A program made the position numbers and the translations under genes. The notes under the pieces were generated by a model. That model was not told where the DNA came from and ran no database searches. It saw only the letters and a list, made by a program, of their open reading frames with translations. Of a DNA stretch of 64,000 nucleotides, positions 1-8,560 are shown one piece after another; the first letter of the stretch is position 1; every line of letters starts with the position of its first letter. The DNA is taken from positions 1 to 64,000 of the forward strand of contig NZ_JAJALK010000016.1 in the NCBI RefSeq assembly GCF_020523825.1, in the 5' to 3' direction. Origin of the DNA: Methylobacterium brachiatum. Its GTDB lineage: Bacteria; Pseudomonadota; Alphaproteobacteria; Rhizobiales; Beijerinckiaceae.

Positions 1-131
1 GTGCGCAATGAATCAGCCCAACAGCCCCGCGTGAACCCCAGGCATCCGACTCAGCCCAAACCGAAAGTGCTCTAGCCGAAGTAATCGGCACCTTCGGTTT
101 CCTCGTACCGATTCAAGTCGATTCCACCGGA

Positions 132-1325
132 TTGATCATCGTCGGGCACGAGTGGTTCCTAGCCGCCGGGCAGATCGGTCTCGCCGAAGTCCCGACCATC
201 TGCCTGGACCATCTCAGCGTCGTCGAGGCTCGGATCTACCGCCTCGCCGTCACCAAGCAGGCCGAACTCGCCACCTGGGATCCCGACCGCCTACGCATCG
301 AGTTCGAGAGCCTGCAGGATCTCGACATCAATCTTGAGATCACCGGCTTCGAGGTCCCGGAGATCGAGGCCATCCTGGATCCTGGCCAGAGCCTGGTCGA
401 TCCTGACGATGAGGGAGCGGACCCCGGGACCGGTCAGCCGATCAGTCGCCCCGGCGACCTCTGGATCTGCGGCGCCCATCGCCTGCTCTGCGGCTCGGCG
501 CTGGAGGCCACGTCCTACACCACCCTACTGAGTGAGGAGCGCGCCGCAGTCGTGTTCGCGGACGCGCCGTATAACGTGAAGGTCGGCGGTCACGTCTCGG
601 GGCTGGGCAAGGCTCGCCACGCCGAGTTCGCCATGGCTTCCGGCGAGATGACGACATCGGCTTTCACCGAGTTCCTGCGCGCCACCTTCAAACATCTGGT
701 CGCCCACAGCGCCGACGGGTCCGTGCATTTCCAATGCATGGACTGGCGGCACATGGGCGAGATGCTCGCGGCCGCCGACGAGCTCTACGAACTGAAGAAC
801 CTATGCGTCTGGAACAAGGACAACGGCGGCATGGGCTCGCTGTACCGTTCCAAGCACGAGCTGGTCTTCGTGTTCAAAGCCGGTAGGGCGCCTCACCGCA
901 ACAACGTCGAGCTGGGCAAGCACGGGCGCAACCGTACCAACGTCTGGGACTATCCCGGCCAGAACACCTTTCACCGCGACCGCGCCGCCGATCTCGCCGC
1001 GCATCCTACCGTGAAGCCGGTGGCTCTGGTGGCCGACGCCCTGCGCGACGTCTCGGCCCGCGGCGAGGTCGTGCTCGACCCGTTCTGCGGCTCGGGCACG
1101 ACGCTGCTCGCCGCCGAGCGCACCCGGCGCAAGGGCCGCGGCATCGAACTGGACCCCGTCTACGTCGACGTCGCGTTGCGCCGCCTGGAGCGGCTGACCG
1201 GCGAGCCCGCGCGTCTCGCCGCCACCGGCCAGACCCTCACCGAACTCGCAGCTCTCCGCGCGGCGAACGGGGCTGAGACCGCCACCCATGCCGACCATGA
1301 CCAGGAGGACCGCGATGCCGCGTAA
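132..1325 (+). CDS. Phage-type ParB-like domain / DNA methyltransferase, 5' end decayed
   Basis: A ParB-like nuclease-fold region (about residues 1-80) precedes an S-adenosylmethionine-dependent DNA amino-methyltransferase. The SAM-binding motif DPFCGSGTT is at residues 316-324 and HPTVKP at 291-296. The catalytic motif, normally DPPY, reads DAPY at 144-147. The usable start is a TTG, but homology to the ParB fold (GTFGFLVPIQVDSTG) continues upstream in frame to a stop at 9-11 without an ATG or GTG, and the usual GHGR box reads GHEW. The true N-terminus therefore seems lost. It overlaps the DUF5681-like gene and leads a three-gene packaging cassette. Family membership is clear; whether the protein is active is doubtful. 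Confidence 0.8.
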   Translation: MIIVGHEWFLAAGQIGLAEVPTICLDHLSVVEARIYRLAVTKQAELATWDPDRLRIEFESLQDLDINLEITGFEVPEIEAILDPGQSLVDPDDEGADPGTGQPISRPGDLWICGAHRLLCGSALEATSYTTLLSEERAAVVFADAPYNVKVGGHVSGLGKARHAEFAMASGEMTTSAFTEFLRATFKHLVAHSADGSVHFQCMDWRHMGEMLAAADELYELKNLCVWNKDNGGMGSLYRSKHELVFVFKAGRAPHRNNVELGKHGRNRTNVWDYPGQNTFHRDRAADLAAHPTVKPVALVADALRDVSARGEVVLDPFCGSGTTLLAAERTRRKGRGIELDPVYVDVALRRLERLTGEPARLAATGQTLTELAALRAANGAETATHADHDQEDRDAA

Positions 1326-1812
1326 GACCAAGCCCACCGGCGACTACGAGGTCGGCTACGGCCGGCCGCCAGCCCACACCCGGTTCAAGCCCGGCCAGTC
1401 CGGCAACCCGCGCGGGCGGGCCAAGGGCGCCCGCGACGTCAAGACCGTGATCGAGGAGGCCATGAAGCGGGAGTTCTCGCAGACGGTCACCGTCGTCGAG
1501 GGCGGCAAGTCCCGCACCCTGACCAAGCTCGACCTGATCGTCATCACCAACGTCAACAAGGCCGCCAAGGGCGAAGCGCGCTCCCTGCGCGAACTCCTGG
1601 CGCTCGCCCATCGGCTCGGCCTGCTGGAGGGGCCGCCCCCGACCGCCGAGGCGCTCGAGGCGGCAACGCCCTTCTCCGCCGAGGACCAGGCGATCGTCGC
1701 GCGCTTCCTCGCCCGCGAGCGGGCCAGCGCGCCCGCCGTCAACGCCAATCCCGCCCAGGGTCTCGATCTCACCCCCAATTGCATCTCTGACCAAGAGGAC
1801 CATGCAGCGTGA
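1315..1812 (+). CDS. DUF5681-like phage-associated protein
   Basis: A 165-residue basic protein beginning MPRKTKPTGDYEVGYGRPP, followed by TRFKPGQSGNPRGR, the signature of the DUF5681 family found next to terminases in prophages and phage remnants. The start at 1315 is preferred over the ATG at 1288 because AGGAGG at 1303-1308 sits six bases before it. It overlaps the stop of the methyltransferase gene, and its own stop overlaps the terminase start (GTGA). The position suggests a small-terminase or packaging accessory role, but no function is established for the family. No catalytic motif is visible. Confidence 0.75.
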   Translation: MPRKTKPTGDYEVGYGRPPAHTRFKPGQSGNPRGRAKGARDVKTVIEEAMKREFSQTVTVVEGGKSRTLTKLDLIVITNVNKAAKGEARSLRELLALAHRLGLLEGPPPTAEALEAATPFSAEDQAIVARFLARERASAPAVNANPAQGLDLTPNCISDQEDHAA

Positions 1813-3224
1813 CACCGCCCACCCTGCTCGATCACCTCTTGCGCGAGGATCTCGGCTTCTTCCTCCAGAAGGCCTTCGGCACCGTGGTCCAGGGCGACAC
1901 CTTCGCGTCGAACTGGCACCTCGACGCGATCACCCATCACCTTGAGGGAGTGATGGCCGGCCGTATCCGGCGGCTGATCATCAACGTGCCCCCGCGCAGC
2001 GCCAAGTCGCTGTGCGCCTCGGTGGCATTCCCGGCCTGGATGCTCGGCCGCGACCCGACCCGGCGGATCATCTGCGTGAGCTACGCCCAGGATTTGGCGG
2101 TCAAGCTCTCGAACCAGACCCGCATGTTGATGCGCGCGCCCTGGTACGAGCGCCTCTTCCCCGGCACCCGCCTGGGCGGGGCGAAGAACACCGAGAGCGA
2201 GTTCGAGACCACCCGCGGCGGCTCCCGGATGGCGACCTCGGTCGGCGGCGTGCTCACCGGCCGCGGCGGCCACATCATCATCCTCGACGATCCGATCAAG
2301 CCGACCGACGCGCTGTCCGAGGCGGTCCGCAGCGCCACGAACGACTGGTACGACCTCTCCCTGCTCTCGCGCCTCGACGACAAGACCACCGGCGCGATCA
2401 TCCTGGTGATGCAGCGTCTTCACGTCGATGATCTGACCGGTCACCTGCTCGAGCAGGGCGGCTGGACGGTCCTCAACCTTCCGGCCATCGCCGAGGCCGA
2501 TCAGTTCATCCCCATCGGTCAGGGGCGGGTCCATCACCGCCGGAGGGGCGAGGTGCTTCACCCCGAGCGCGAGCCGCTGGCCGTGCTCGAGGAGCAGCGG
2601 CGGACCATGGGAAGCTTCAACTTCGCGGCCCAGTATCAGCAGGAACCGGTGCCGCCCGGGGGCAACATGTTCGACCTGGCGTGGTTTCCGCGCTTCGGCG
2701 CGATGCCGGCGCCGGGCTCCTACGGCGACGATCAGGTTTTTCAATCTTGGGACACGGCTTCGAAGGCCGGCGAACTGAACGATTACTCGGTATGTACGAC
2801 GTGGCTGGTGCGCGGCGGCGCCTACTATCTCCTCGACGTGTTCCGGGATCGGTTGGGCTACCCCGACCTGCGCCGGAAGATCATCGAGATGAACGCGCGT
2901 TGGCGCCCGAACGGCGTGCTCATCGAGGACAAGGCGTCCGGGGAGCACCTCGTCCAAGACCTGCGGTATTCCGGGGAGGTGTTCGCGATCGCGGTCCAGC
3001 CGCAGGGCGACAAGATCGTTCGGGCGTCCTCGCAGGCGGCGAGCATCGAGGGCGGGCGCGTGTTGCTGCCCGAGCAGGCAGCCTGGCTCGGCGAGTTCGA
3101 GAAGGAGGTCCTGGCGTTCCCCCACGGCCGGCACGACGATCAGGTCGACAGCATGAGCCAGTTCCTGATCTGGGCCCGCGACGACCTCGACGCCGGTCCG
3201 CGCATCCGCTCCTTCGACGATTAA
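1809..3224 (+). CDS. Phage terminase large subunit
   Basis: This is the DNA-packaging motor ATPase and nuclease of tailed phages (471 residues, near full length). The Walker A-like segment PPRSAKS is at 61-67, where many relatives read PPRHGKS. Walker B is ILDDP at 158-162. The RNase H-like nuclease domain starts with SWDTA at 313-317 and ends with an acidic segment, HDDQVDS, near residue 450. The GTG start overlaps the upstream stop by four bases, so translation is probably coupled. No portal, capsid or tail genes follow, so this is a leftover packaging module, not a functional prophage. Confidence 0.9.
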   Translation: MTPPTLLDHLLREDLGFFLQKAFGTVVQGDTFASNWHLDAITHHLEGVMAGRIRRLIINVPPRSAKSLCASVAFPAWMLGRDPTRRIICVSYAQDLAVKLSNQTRMLMRAPWYERLFPGTRLGGAKNTESEFETTRGGSRMATSVGGVLTGRGGHIIILDDPIKPTDALSEAVRSATNDWYDLSLLSRLDDKTTGAIILVMQRLHVDDLTGHLLEQGGWTVLNLPAIAEADQFIPIGQGRVHHRRRGEVLHPEREPLAVLEEQRRTMGSFNFAAQYQQEPVPPGGNMFDLAWFPRFGAMPAPGSYGDDQVFQSWDTASKAGELNDYSVCTTWLVRGGAYYLLDVFRDRLGYPDLRRKIIEMNARWRPNGVLIEDKASGEHLVQDLRYSGEVFAIAVQPQGDKIVRASSQAASIEGGRVLLPEQAAWLGEFEKEVLAFPHGRHDDQVDSMSQFLIWARDDLDAGPRIRSFDD

Positions 3225-3348
3225 GACACCGAACTGGGCCTCTACTGCGAGCACCTAGGTCCGAGGCGGTGGGTGGGGGCGTTGGCGATGGTCGACGCTC
3301 CCGCCCCGTTCTGTTCGCCGCCGCCGCCGGGCGCCCTATACAGGCTCC

Positions 3349-4023
3349 ATGCGCAGCCCTCCGACCTTCTCGCTCCTGCTTCTCGATCGCCTCGGTGACC
3401 GGCTGGAAGTTGACGTCGCGGCGAGCGCGATCGCCGGTGCCGACTTGCTGATCGGTAGCCACGACACCGACATCTGGCGGCGGACTGCGGGCTTTCGCGA
3501 CCCCGTCGCGGGCGATCCCCTCCGGACCGACGCGATCTGGCGCATCTACTCCATGACCAAAGTCGTGGTCTCGGTGGCCGCCCTCGTGCTGGCCGAACGC
3601 GGCGAACTACGCCTCGACCAGCCGGTCGCGGACTTCATCCCCGCCTTCGACGAACTCTACCTGTCGGGCTCCGACGGTACGCGCGTCCCGGCGACGACCG
3701 TGCCGACCGTGCACGACCTCCTGCGCCACACCGCCGGGATCGCCTACGGTTATCTCGGCGACGGGCTGACGCGCCGGGCCTACGAGGCCGACGGCCTGCT
3801 CAGCCAGGTTCTCGACAACGCCGCCTTCGCCGAGCGGATCGCGCGACTGCCGCCGCAGCACCAATCAGGTACGATCTCGCACTACCCAGACGCCACGGAC
3901 GTACTCGGCCGCGTCATGGAGGTAGCCGGCGAAGCCGACCTGCAAAAGGTTATCGAGAATGTTCTCCTCAAGCCGCTCGGCATGGTCGAGACCCACTTCC
4001 GGATGCTAGCCAAACTTAGATAG
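3349..4023 (+). pseudogene. Truncated beta-lactamase-fold serine hydrolase
   Basis: The N-terminal 224 residues of a class C beta-lactamase/esterase-type serine hydrolase. The catalytic SxxK motif is SMTK at residues 68-71, and LLRHTAGI and ATDVLGRVMEVAG are typical of the fold. Family members are usually near 400 residues. This one stops shortly after PLGMVETHF, exactly where the sequence changes to AT-rich DNA, so the C-terminal third, including the KTG-type motif, is missing. The usual YxN tyrosine region reads YPD. It is best read as a gene cut by a later insertion or deletion. Confidence 0.75.
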
Positions 4024-4372
4024 CAAGAAATAAAATGCTTGGTAGATACAAAACAAAATACTTTGTTGCGTCAATATTTCGCACAAAATGGCACATATGA
4101 TGTCTATTTTTAGCATCACATACTATGTAAAAATCGCTAAATTAGCGCAATCTCGACCAGACGTGAAAAACACCCTTTAGAGAACTTAAGCATTTTGCCG
4201 TTCCATCCGAACTTCGCGCACTAATTAGGTTGACCGGATCAGAATCATGCTCGAAAATCGACTATCGTCAGATTTAACTGCGGCATCACTATGCCGTGCC
4301 CGACTTAATCGATGTTGTCGCATTGCACCACGCAAGACCTCAAAACATTAATTAAATTTAAGGGTATTCACA
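4024..4372. other. AT-rich intergenic tract
   Basis: About 350 bases of AT-rich DNA with no credible gene. It begins exactly where the hydrolase reading frame is cut and ends with a short purine-rich site (AAGGG) before the ATG at 4373. The sharp change in composition marks a junction with acquired DNA. Confidence 0.6.
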
Positions 4373-4885
4373 ATGCCTGCGCTTAATGAACATGTCGCGA
4401 AGAGACCAAGTCGTGGAATGATCGTAAGATCAAAGATAGAGCTATCAGCTGGTACAAAAATATATAAAATCGGCCATAGAACTGTAAAGGGCCGCGTATT
4501 GAGCGATGATGAAGTATTAACTTCACCTTGGTGGATTTCTGAAGCAGATTTTGAGGAAATATCCCGTCGCGCTTGCGCTTCGGGTTCAGCGCTATCAGAA
4601 GTTTGGCGTCAATACGGCGCAATTGCACGTCAATGGGGGGGCTCCTGTGATCTGGTCGTCAAGGCAAAGGTGGTAGGATCACTGACTGCCTTCATAGGGC
4701 CCGGCACCATTCAGGACATGCGAAAAGATGACGAGAGAGTCTCTCCTAGTGCCGACCAGCCGCTTTGGGTGCCCCCGCCCACGATCACACAAATATTCAT
4801 TCCAGGGCTGGGAGATAAGGCCGCTAATGGATCAACTTCTATCGTCACCATAGCGCTGGGTGATATTTTGGTAAGACAAGTTTGA
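4373..4885 (+). CDS. AT-rich orphan hypothetical protein
   Basis: A 170-residue protein I do not recognise. It has no signal peptide or membrane segment. Notable stretches are GTKIYKIGHR near residue 27, SPWWISEADFEEI near 51, and QIFIPGL near 140. Codon use is much less GC-rich than in the genes on either side, and it sits alone between a truncated hydrolase and transposase debris. AAGGG lies about ten bases before the ATG. The layout faintly recalls small ADP-ribosyltransferase-like or toxin domains, but I cannot identify a catalytic triad and make no functional call. Confidence 0.5.
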   Translation: MPALNEHVAKRPSRGMIVRSKIELSAGTKIYKIGHRTVKGRVLSDDEVLTSPWWISEADFEEISRRACASGSALSEVWRQYGAIARQWGGSCDLVVKAKVVGSLTAFIGPGTIQDMRKDDERVSPSADQPLWVPPPTITQIFIPGLGDKAANGSTSIVTIALGDILVRQV

Positions 4886-4967
4886 ATTAATATTTTTTAG
4901 TCCCGTCAATAGTAAAATTCAATTTTAAAGGCACATTGAAATTAAACAAGTTAGAGCGAGGATTGAA

Positions 4968-5180
4968 TTGGAACCGCAGGAATTTAGAGAAACTATCCTG
5001 CATCACCCGTCCGAGTTTATGCTGCTGGCCAAGCGATGCAGCGTGTCCACCGAGATCATCCGCAAATGGGGCAAACGCGCCCCCGATGCGCGTCCGGACC
5101 GCTTGGCTCGGCCCCATCCTACCTTCCTAGAGCGCCATCCGATCATGCTGGATCATAAGCACCGTATCCTGTGGCGGTAA
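4968..5180 (+). pseudogene. IS481-like transposase N-terminal fragment
   Basis: A 70-residue fragment containing CSVSTEIIRKWGKR followed by RLARPH. This matches the helix-turn-helix and linker of IS481-family transposases, whose relatives read GISTETVRKWRKRG and DRSARPH. Nothing of the DDE catalytic domain follows; the frame ends at 5180 just before IS630 debris. The start is arbitrary. It is an old fragment, not a gene. Confidence 0.5.
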
Positions 5181-5238
5181 GGTAGTTTCGGCATTCATCG
5201 GGCGCGTGGCCTAAAAACAGCGCTTACTCTCTATCGGA

Positions 5239-5515
5239 TTAAAATCGACTGAAAGGCAGCAAGTAAAGGAGCTTGGCACCGACAGCCTCGATGGCTTCGC
5301 GCGCACCGGTCACCTTGTGGGCTGGGAAGTTGTCGAGGATGACGGCGTCGTCCCCGCTTCAGCACCGGGACCCGAGTGTCAGTGACATTGGTGCGGAAGC
5401 GTTCGCCGTTCGTGGCTCCATCGACCAGCGTGGTGGCGATCAGGCCGCTGGTGCGCAGGGCGCGGCCGTGACGGTGGTGGTCTTTCAGTGCCCGAACGGA
5501 GCCCGAGCTGTGGGG
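5239..5515 (-). pseudogene. IS630-family transposase remnant
   Basis: Read on the minus strand in shifting frames, this contains ARAPFGH, then KTTTVTA, then ALRTSGLIATTLVDG and TNGERFRT, then DDAVILDNFPAHK and GAKLLYLLPFSRF. These are the consecutive conserved blocks of the IS630 DDE domain; the second catalytic aspartate lies in the ILDN block. A stop after GH, at least two frameshifts and loss of everything after LLPFS (normally PDFNPIE) show it is dead. Its left part abuts the truncated 5' end of the IS66 gene near 5515, so one element interrupted the other. Confidence 0.7.
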
Positions 5516-6432
5516 AGCGGGTGATCGCACCGGTGCCGGAGGCGGCGCGCGGCACGCCCTTCGGCCCACGGCTGCATGCGGTGGCGACGTACCTGAAGAC
5601 CTTCCAGGCGCTCTCGTACGAACGGCTGCAGGCGGCGCTCTCCGACCTGTTCGGCCTGACGCTCAGCCAGGGCGGGCTGATGAACCTGCTCCGCCGCGCG
5701 CAGGGCCGCTTCGACCCGGGTCGCGACGCGGCCATCGCGACCCTGCGCAAGGCCGAGGTCGTCGCCTGCGACGAGTTCGGCGTGCGGATCGAGGGCTCGA
5801 ACGCTTACCACTAAGTGCTCCACTGGGCGCAAGCCGTGGTGCACACCGCCTCGCCGACGCGCGGCGCCGTCGTGGTGCGGGAGATGATGGATGGCCACCG
5901 GCCCGCGGTGTGGATCTCGGATCGCTACACGGCCCAACAAGGCCACGCGGATGAGCACCAGACCTGCTTGGCGCATCTGGCGCGCGACGTCGCCTACGTC
6001 GTTGAGGTCAGCGACGATCCCGTCCCCTGGCGCCTGCAGCTCTGGCTGGGAAGCATGTTCGCCCTGGCCGAGCGCGTCACCGAGTTGGCTGCCTCGACCC
6101 TCTCGGCCAAGCGTCGGACCTTGGATCGGCAACTCGGCGCCATCCTGGCCACGTCGAGCCGCTGTGACCTGACCCACGATCTGCAGGCCAAAATCAGCCG
6201 CGCCCGCGATCAGCTCCTGGTGTTCCTCGCCTATTCCGGAAAGGCCGAGCCGACCAACAACGGCTCCGAGCGGCTGCTTCGTCCGGCTGTCGTCCAACGG
6301 AAAGTGACCAACGGCTATCGCGCCATGTGGGCGGCCGAGGGCGAGGCCGCCATCCGCACCGTCGTCGACACCGCGGCGCGCATCACAGGCAGCAGTCCCT
6401 TCGGCGCAATCCTCAAAACTATCGGCGCTTGA
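5515..6432 (+). pseudogene. IS66-family transposase (TnpC type), 5'-truncated with internal stop
   Basis: The reading frame from 5488 encodes ERVIAPVPEAARGTPFG and continues through FDPGRDAAIATLRKAEVVACDEFG to NAYH. There a TAA at 5812-5814 interrupts it, and the same frame resumes with LHWAQAVVHTASPTRGAVVV and ends with TNNGSERLLRP and GAILKTIGA. These are IS66 DDE transposase blocks. The stop lies where relatives carry a tryptophan codon. The N-terminal coiled-coil and zinc-binding part is missing, as are the usual small companion ORFs. It is an inactive element lying between IS630 debris and the caspase gene. Confidence 0.85.
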
Positions 6433-6517
6433 ACCCTGCCATCAGACGCGTGGGTAATTACCAGCCGAATGGCGGCTGTAACAAGATAGTATCGTATGAA
6501 GATCGGATCTATACTTT

Positions 6518-8560
6518 CTATTGAAGAAAGAGCGTTCCTGTAAGGCGCCACTTTTCCAGGGGTTGACGCAGTTTGGGGCCGCCTTGGCCGTCGATAGGAC
6601 CGCTGTAGTAGCCGGCCTGCCGCAGCTTACTCTGGAGGACGCGCACAGTGTCGGGGGACCATGTCCGAGAGCGCCGCACCATCTGCTCAATCACTTCGCC
6701 TGTATCGGCGGCGGCGCCGCGCAGGAGCATCTCGGCGGCATCAGCTGGGTTCTTTGCGACGCTTCGGCCCTCATCGAGCAGGATCGCGGCTGAGAGGAAT
6801 CCGCGAGGATCGCCGAGTTCGGTGGCACGCACGAAATATCGCAGGGCCGAGCCGCTTTTTGTGACGCCGCGTTCGGTAAGCACACCAAGATTGTAGGTGG
6901 CAATCGCGGATCCTGCCGCTGAGGCGCGCTGCAACAGATTAATGGCACGGGCTGGATCCCGGGGGATCCCGGTGCCCTCCATCAGTGCGACAGCCAGGTT
7001 GATGGCGCCGTCCGGGCTACCGCGCTCGGCCGCTCGCGTGTAGAGGTCGTAGGCAGCCTTTGGGTCGCGAGGCGAACCGTCGCCAGTCTCGAGGATGAGA
7101 CCGAGGCTCACCATGGCGCGCAGATCCCCCTGTGCGGCAGCGGTCCGATACAGTTCGATAGCATCGCTGCGCTGTCCGGTGGCGGCGAGCGCGCGTGCGA
7201 GGAGCGCCGCATAGTGCGGCATCTCGGGATGCGCCTCACGAGCCGCGCGGCACGCTGCGACTGCCGCATCACCATTGCGGGCCAAATCCGCCAACGGTAC
7301 GCCGGGCGTGTCGGCAGTCGCGTCGCGCGGATGGGTTGCGCTACGATCGCAGACCACCTCCGGCTTCAGATCTGCCTCCTCGGCGCTAGGGAGGGTCTGA
7401 AGCAACTCACGGGCGGCGACCGCGTGGCGGCCATCCGGCCGGCGGTCGACGTAGAACTCGACTAGCGCCCGGATCCGTGAACGTTGAGCAAGGTCCCACA
7501 ACCGATCATCGGAAATGCTGGCGACATCTGAAGTGCTCCGCAGTGCACTCACGCCGTCCGGCTCAAGCGATGCGATTTTTACGATCCGTTGCGCTTCGTT
7601 GACGTGCGCCCCCTCCGGGTAGCGGCTGAGGTAGACGCGCAGGAGGCTTGCGTCGCGGCTTGAAGCAGCAAGTTGCCAGAGCTGCGTCTCAGGCGAGATT
7701 TGAGCAGGCTGTCCAGGCAAGAAAAAGAATTGGGTCGTCAGCGACGAGTTCTCCCAGGGAACCTGATACCCGCCGGTGGCCGCGATGACGTCCTTCCGAA
7801 CTTCGATCATCATTGTGCTGAGGTCTTGCCCTCGCATAGACAGGTGGCTGAGAAACGCCTGCGCGAAGGGACTGTTGCGACCGCCACCATCGAAGGCGGT
7901 GTTATCCGGCTGCGTTGCGTAGGCGAACAGGAAGCCTGCCGCGCTTCCGAGACGCGCAAGCCCATCTTGCGCCGTCTCGGATGCACCGGCCTCGCCGGGC
8001 TTTCCCCGCAACGGATTATCGCGGCAAGCGTCGAGGAAAATTAGACGGTTGGATCGGTCGCTCTCAAGGCCTTTTGTGAGGTCTTGCAGATCAATCGTCT
8101 GGCTCCGCACATCGGCCGCCTTCGTGATCACGGCGTCGACTGGGACAAGATAATTCTTCTGATCGACCTGGAAGCCGTGCCCTGCGTAATAGAAGACCGC
8201 CGCGTCGGCATCCTTGGCCTCGGCCTGGAACTGCCTGAGAAGCTCCAGCATCTCGCCCCGCTTAAGGTTCTGACCCTTGATCACCTTGAAGCCGAGGAGC
8301 TTCAGCGCCGTTGCGACGTCGACTGCGTCGTTTGCTGGATTCTTCAGCGGTTTGAACGTCGCGTAAGCGGCGTTTCCGATCACGAGCGCCACGCGCTTGT
8401 CGGCTGCGGTCGCCCCTGAAGCGCCACCGAGGGTCAACGTCCCGAACAAGGCGAGGACGCCGACCACTCGGCTGAGACCGAGCTTCCCCCCGGAGCGATC
8501 AGAGTCCGACAGCCCGCGAGAGGCGATTGTCGGCCACTTGAAGGGCAGTGTAGATCGCAT
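6518..8560 (-). CDS. Caspase-like (peptidase C14) protein with Sel1 repeats
   Basis: A 680-residue secreted or membrane-anchored cysteine protease homologue. A hydrophobic segment (about 31-53) ends in an Ala-rich region before DKRVALVIGNAAY, the start of the caspase fold. The catalytic His lies in YYAGHGF (H128) and the Cys in LDACRDNP (C179). After a linker come Sel1-type TPR repeats (about 460-610), including GLILETGDG and AAERGSPDG blocks. The C-terminal 40 residues (GYYSGPIDG) resemble a peptidoglycan-binding repeat. The start lies 62 bases inside the end of tpsA, so it is probably co-translated as the last gene of the TPS operon. Substrate unknown. Confidence 0.85.
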   Translation of the reverse strand: MRSTLPFKWPTIASRGLSDSDRSGGKLGLSRVVGVLALFGTLTLGGASGATAADKRVALVIGNAAYATFKPLKNPANDAVDVATALKLLGFKVIKGQNLKRGEMLELLRQFQAEAKDADAAVFYYAGHGFQVDQKNYLVPVDAVITKAADVRSQTIDLQDLTKGLESDRSNRLIFLDACRDNPLRGKPGEAGASETAQDGLARLGSAAGFLFAYATQPDNTAFDGGGRNSPFAQAFLSHLSMRGQDLSTMMIEVRKDVIAATGGYQVPWENSSLTTQFFFLPGQPAQISPETQLWQLAASSRDASLLRVYLSRYPEGAHVNEAQRIVKIASLEPDGVSALRSTSDVASISDDRLWDLAQRSRIRALVEFYVDRRPDGRHAVAARELLQTLPSAEEADLKPEVVCDRSATHPRDATADTPGVPLADLARNGDAAVAACRAAREAHPEMPHYAALLARALAATGQRSDAIELYRTAAAQGDLRAMVSLGLILETGDGSPRDPKAAYDLYTRAAERGSPDGAINLAVALMEGTGIPRDPARAINLLQRASAAGSAIATYNLGVLTERGVTKSGSALRYFVRATELGDPRGFLSAAILLDEGRSVAKNPADAAEMLLRGAAADTGEVIEQMVRRSRTWSPDTVRVLQSKLRQAGYYSGPIDGQGGPKLRQPLEKWRLTGTLFLQ

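Noticed and set aside
1356..3254. Long minus-strand frame of 632 codons opposite the DUF5681-like and terminase genes
   Set aside because: It is antisense to well-supported genes and has only the shadow composition of GC-rich third positions, with no domain.
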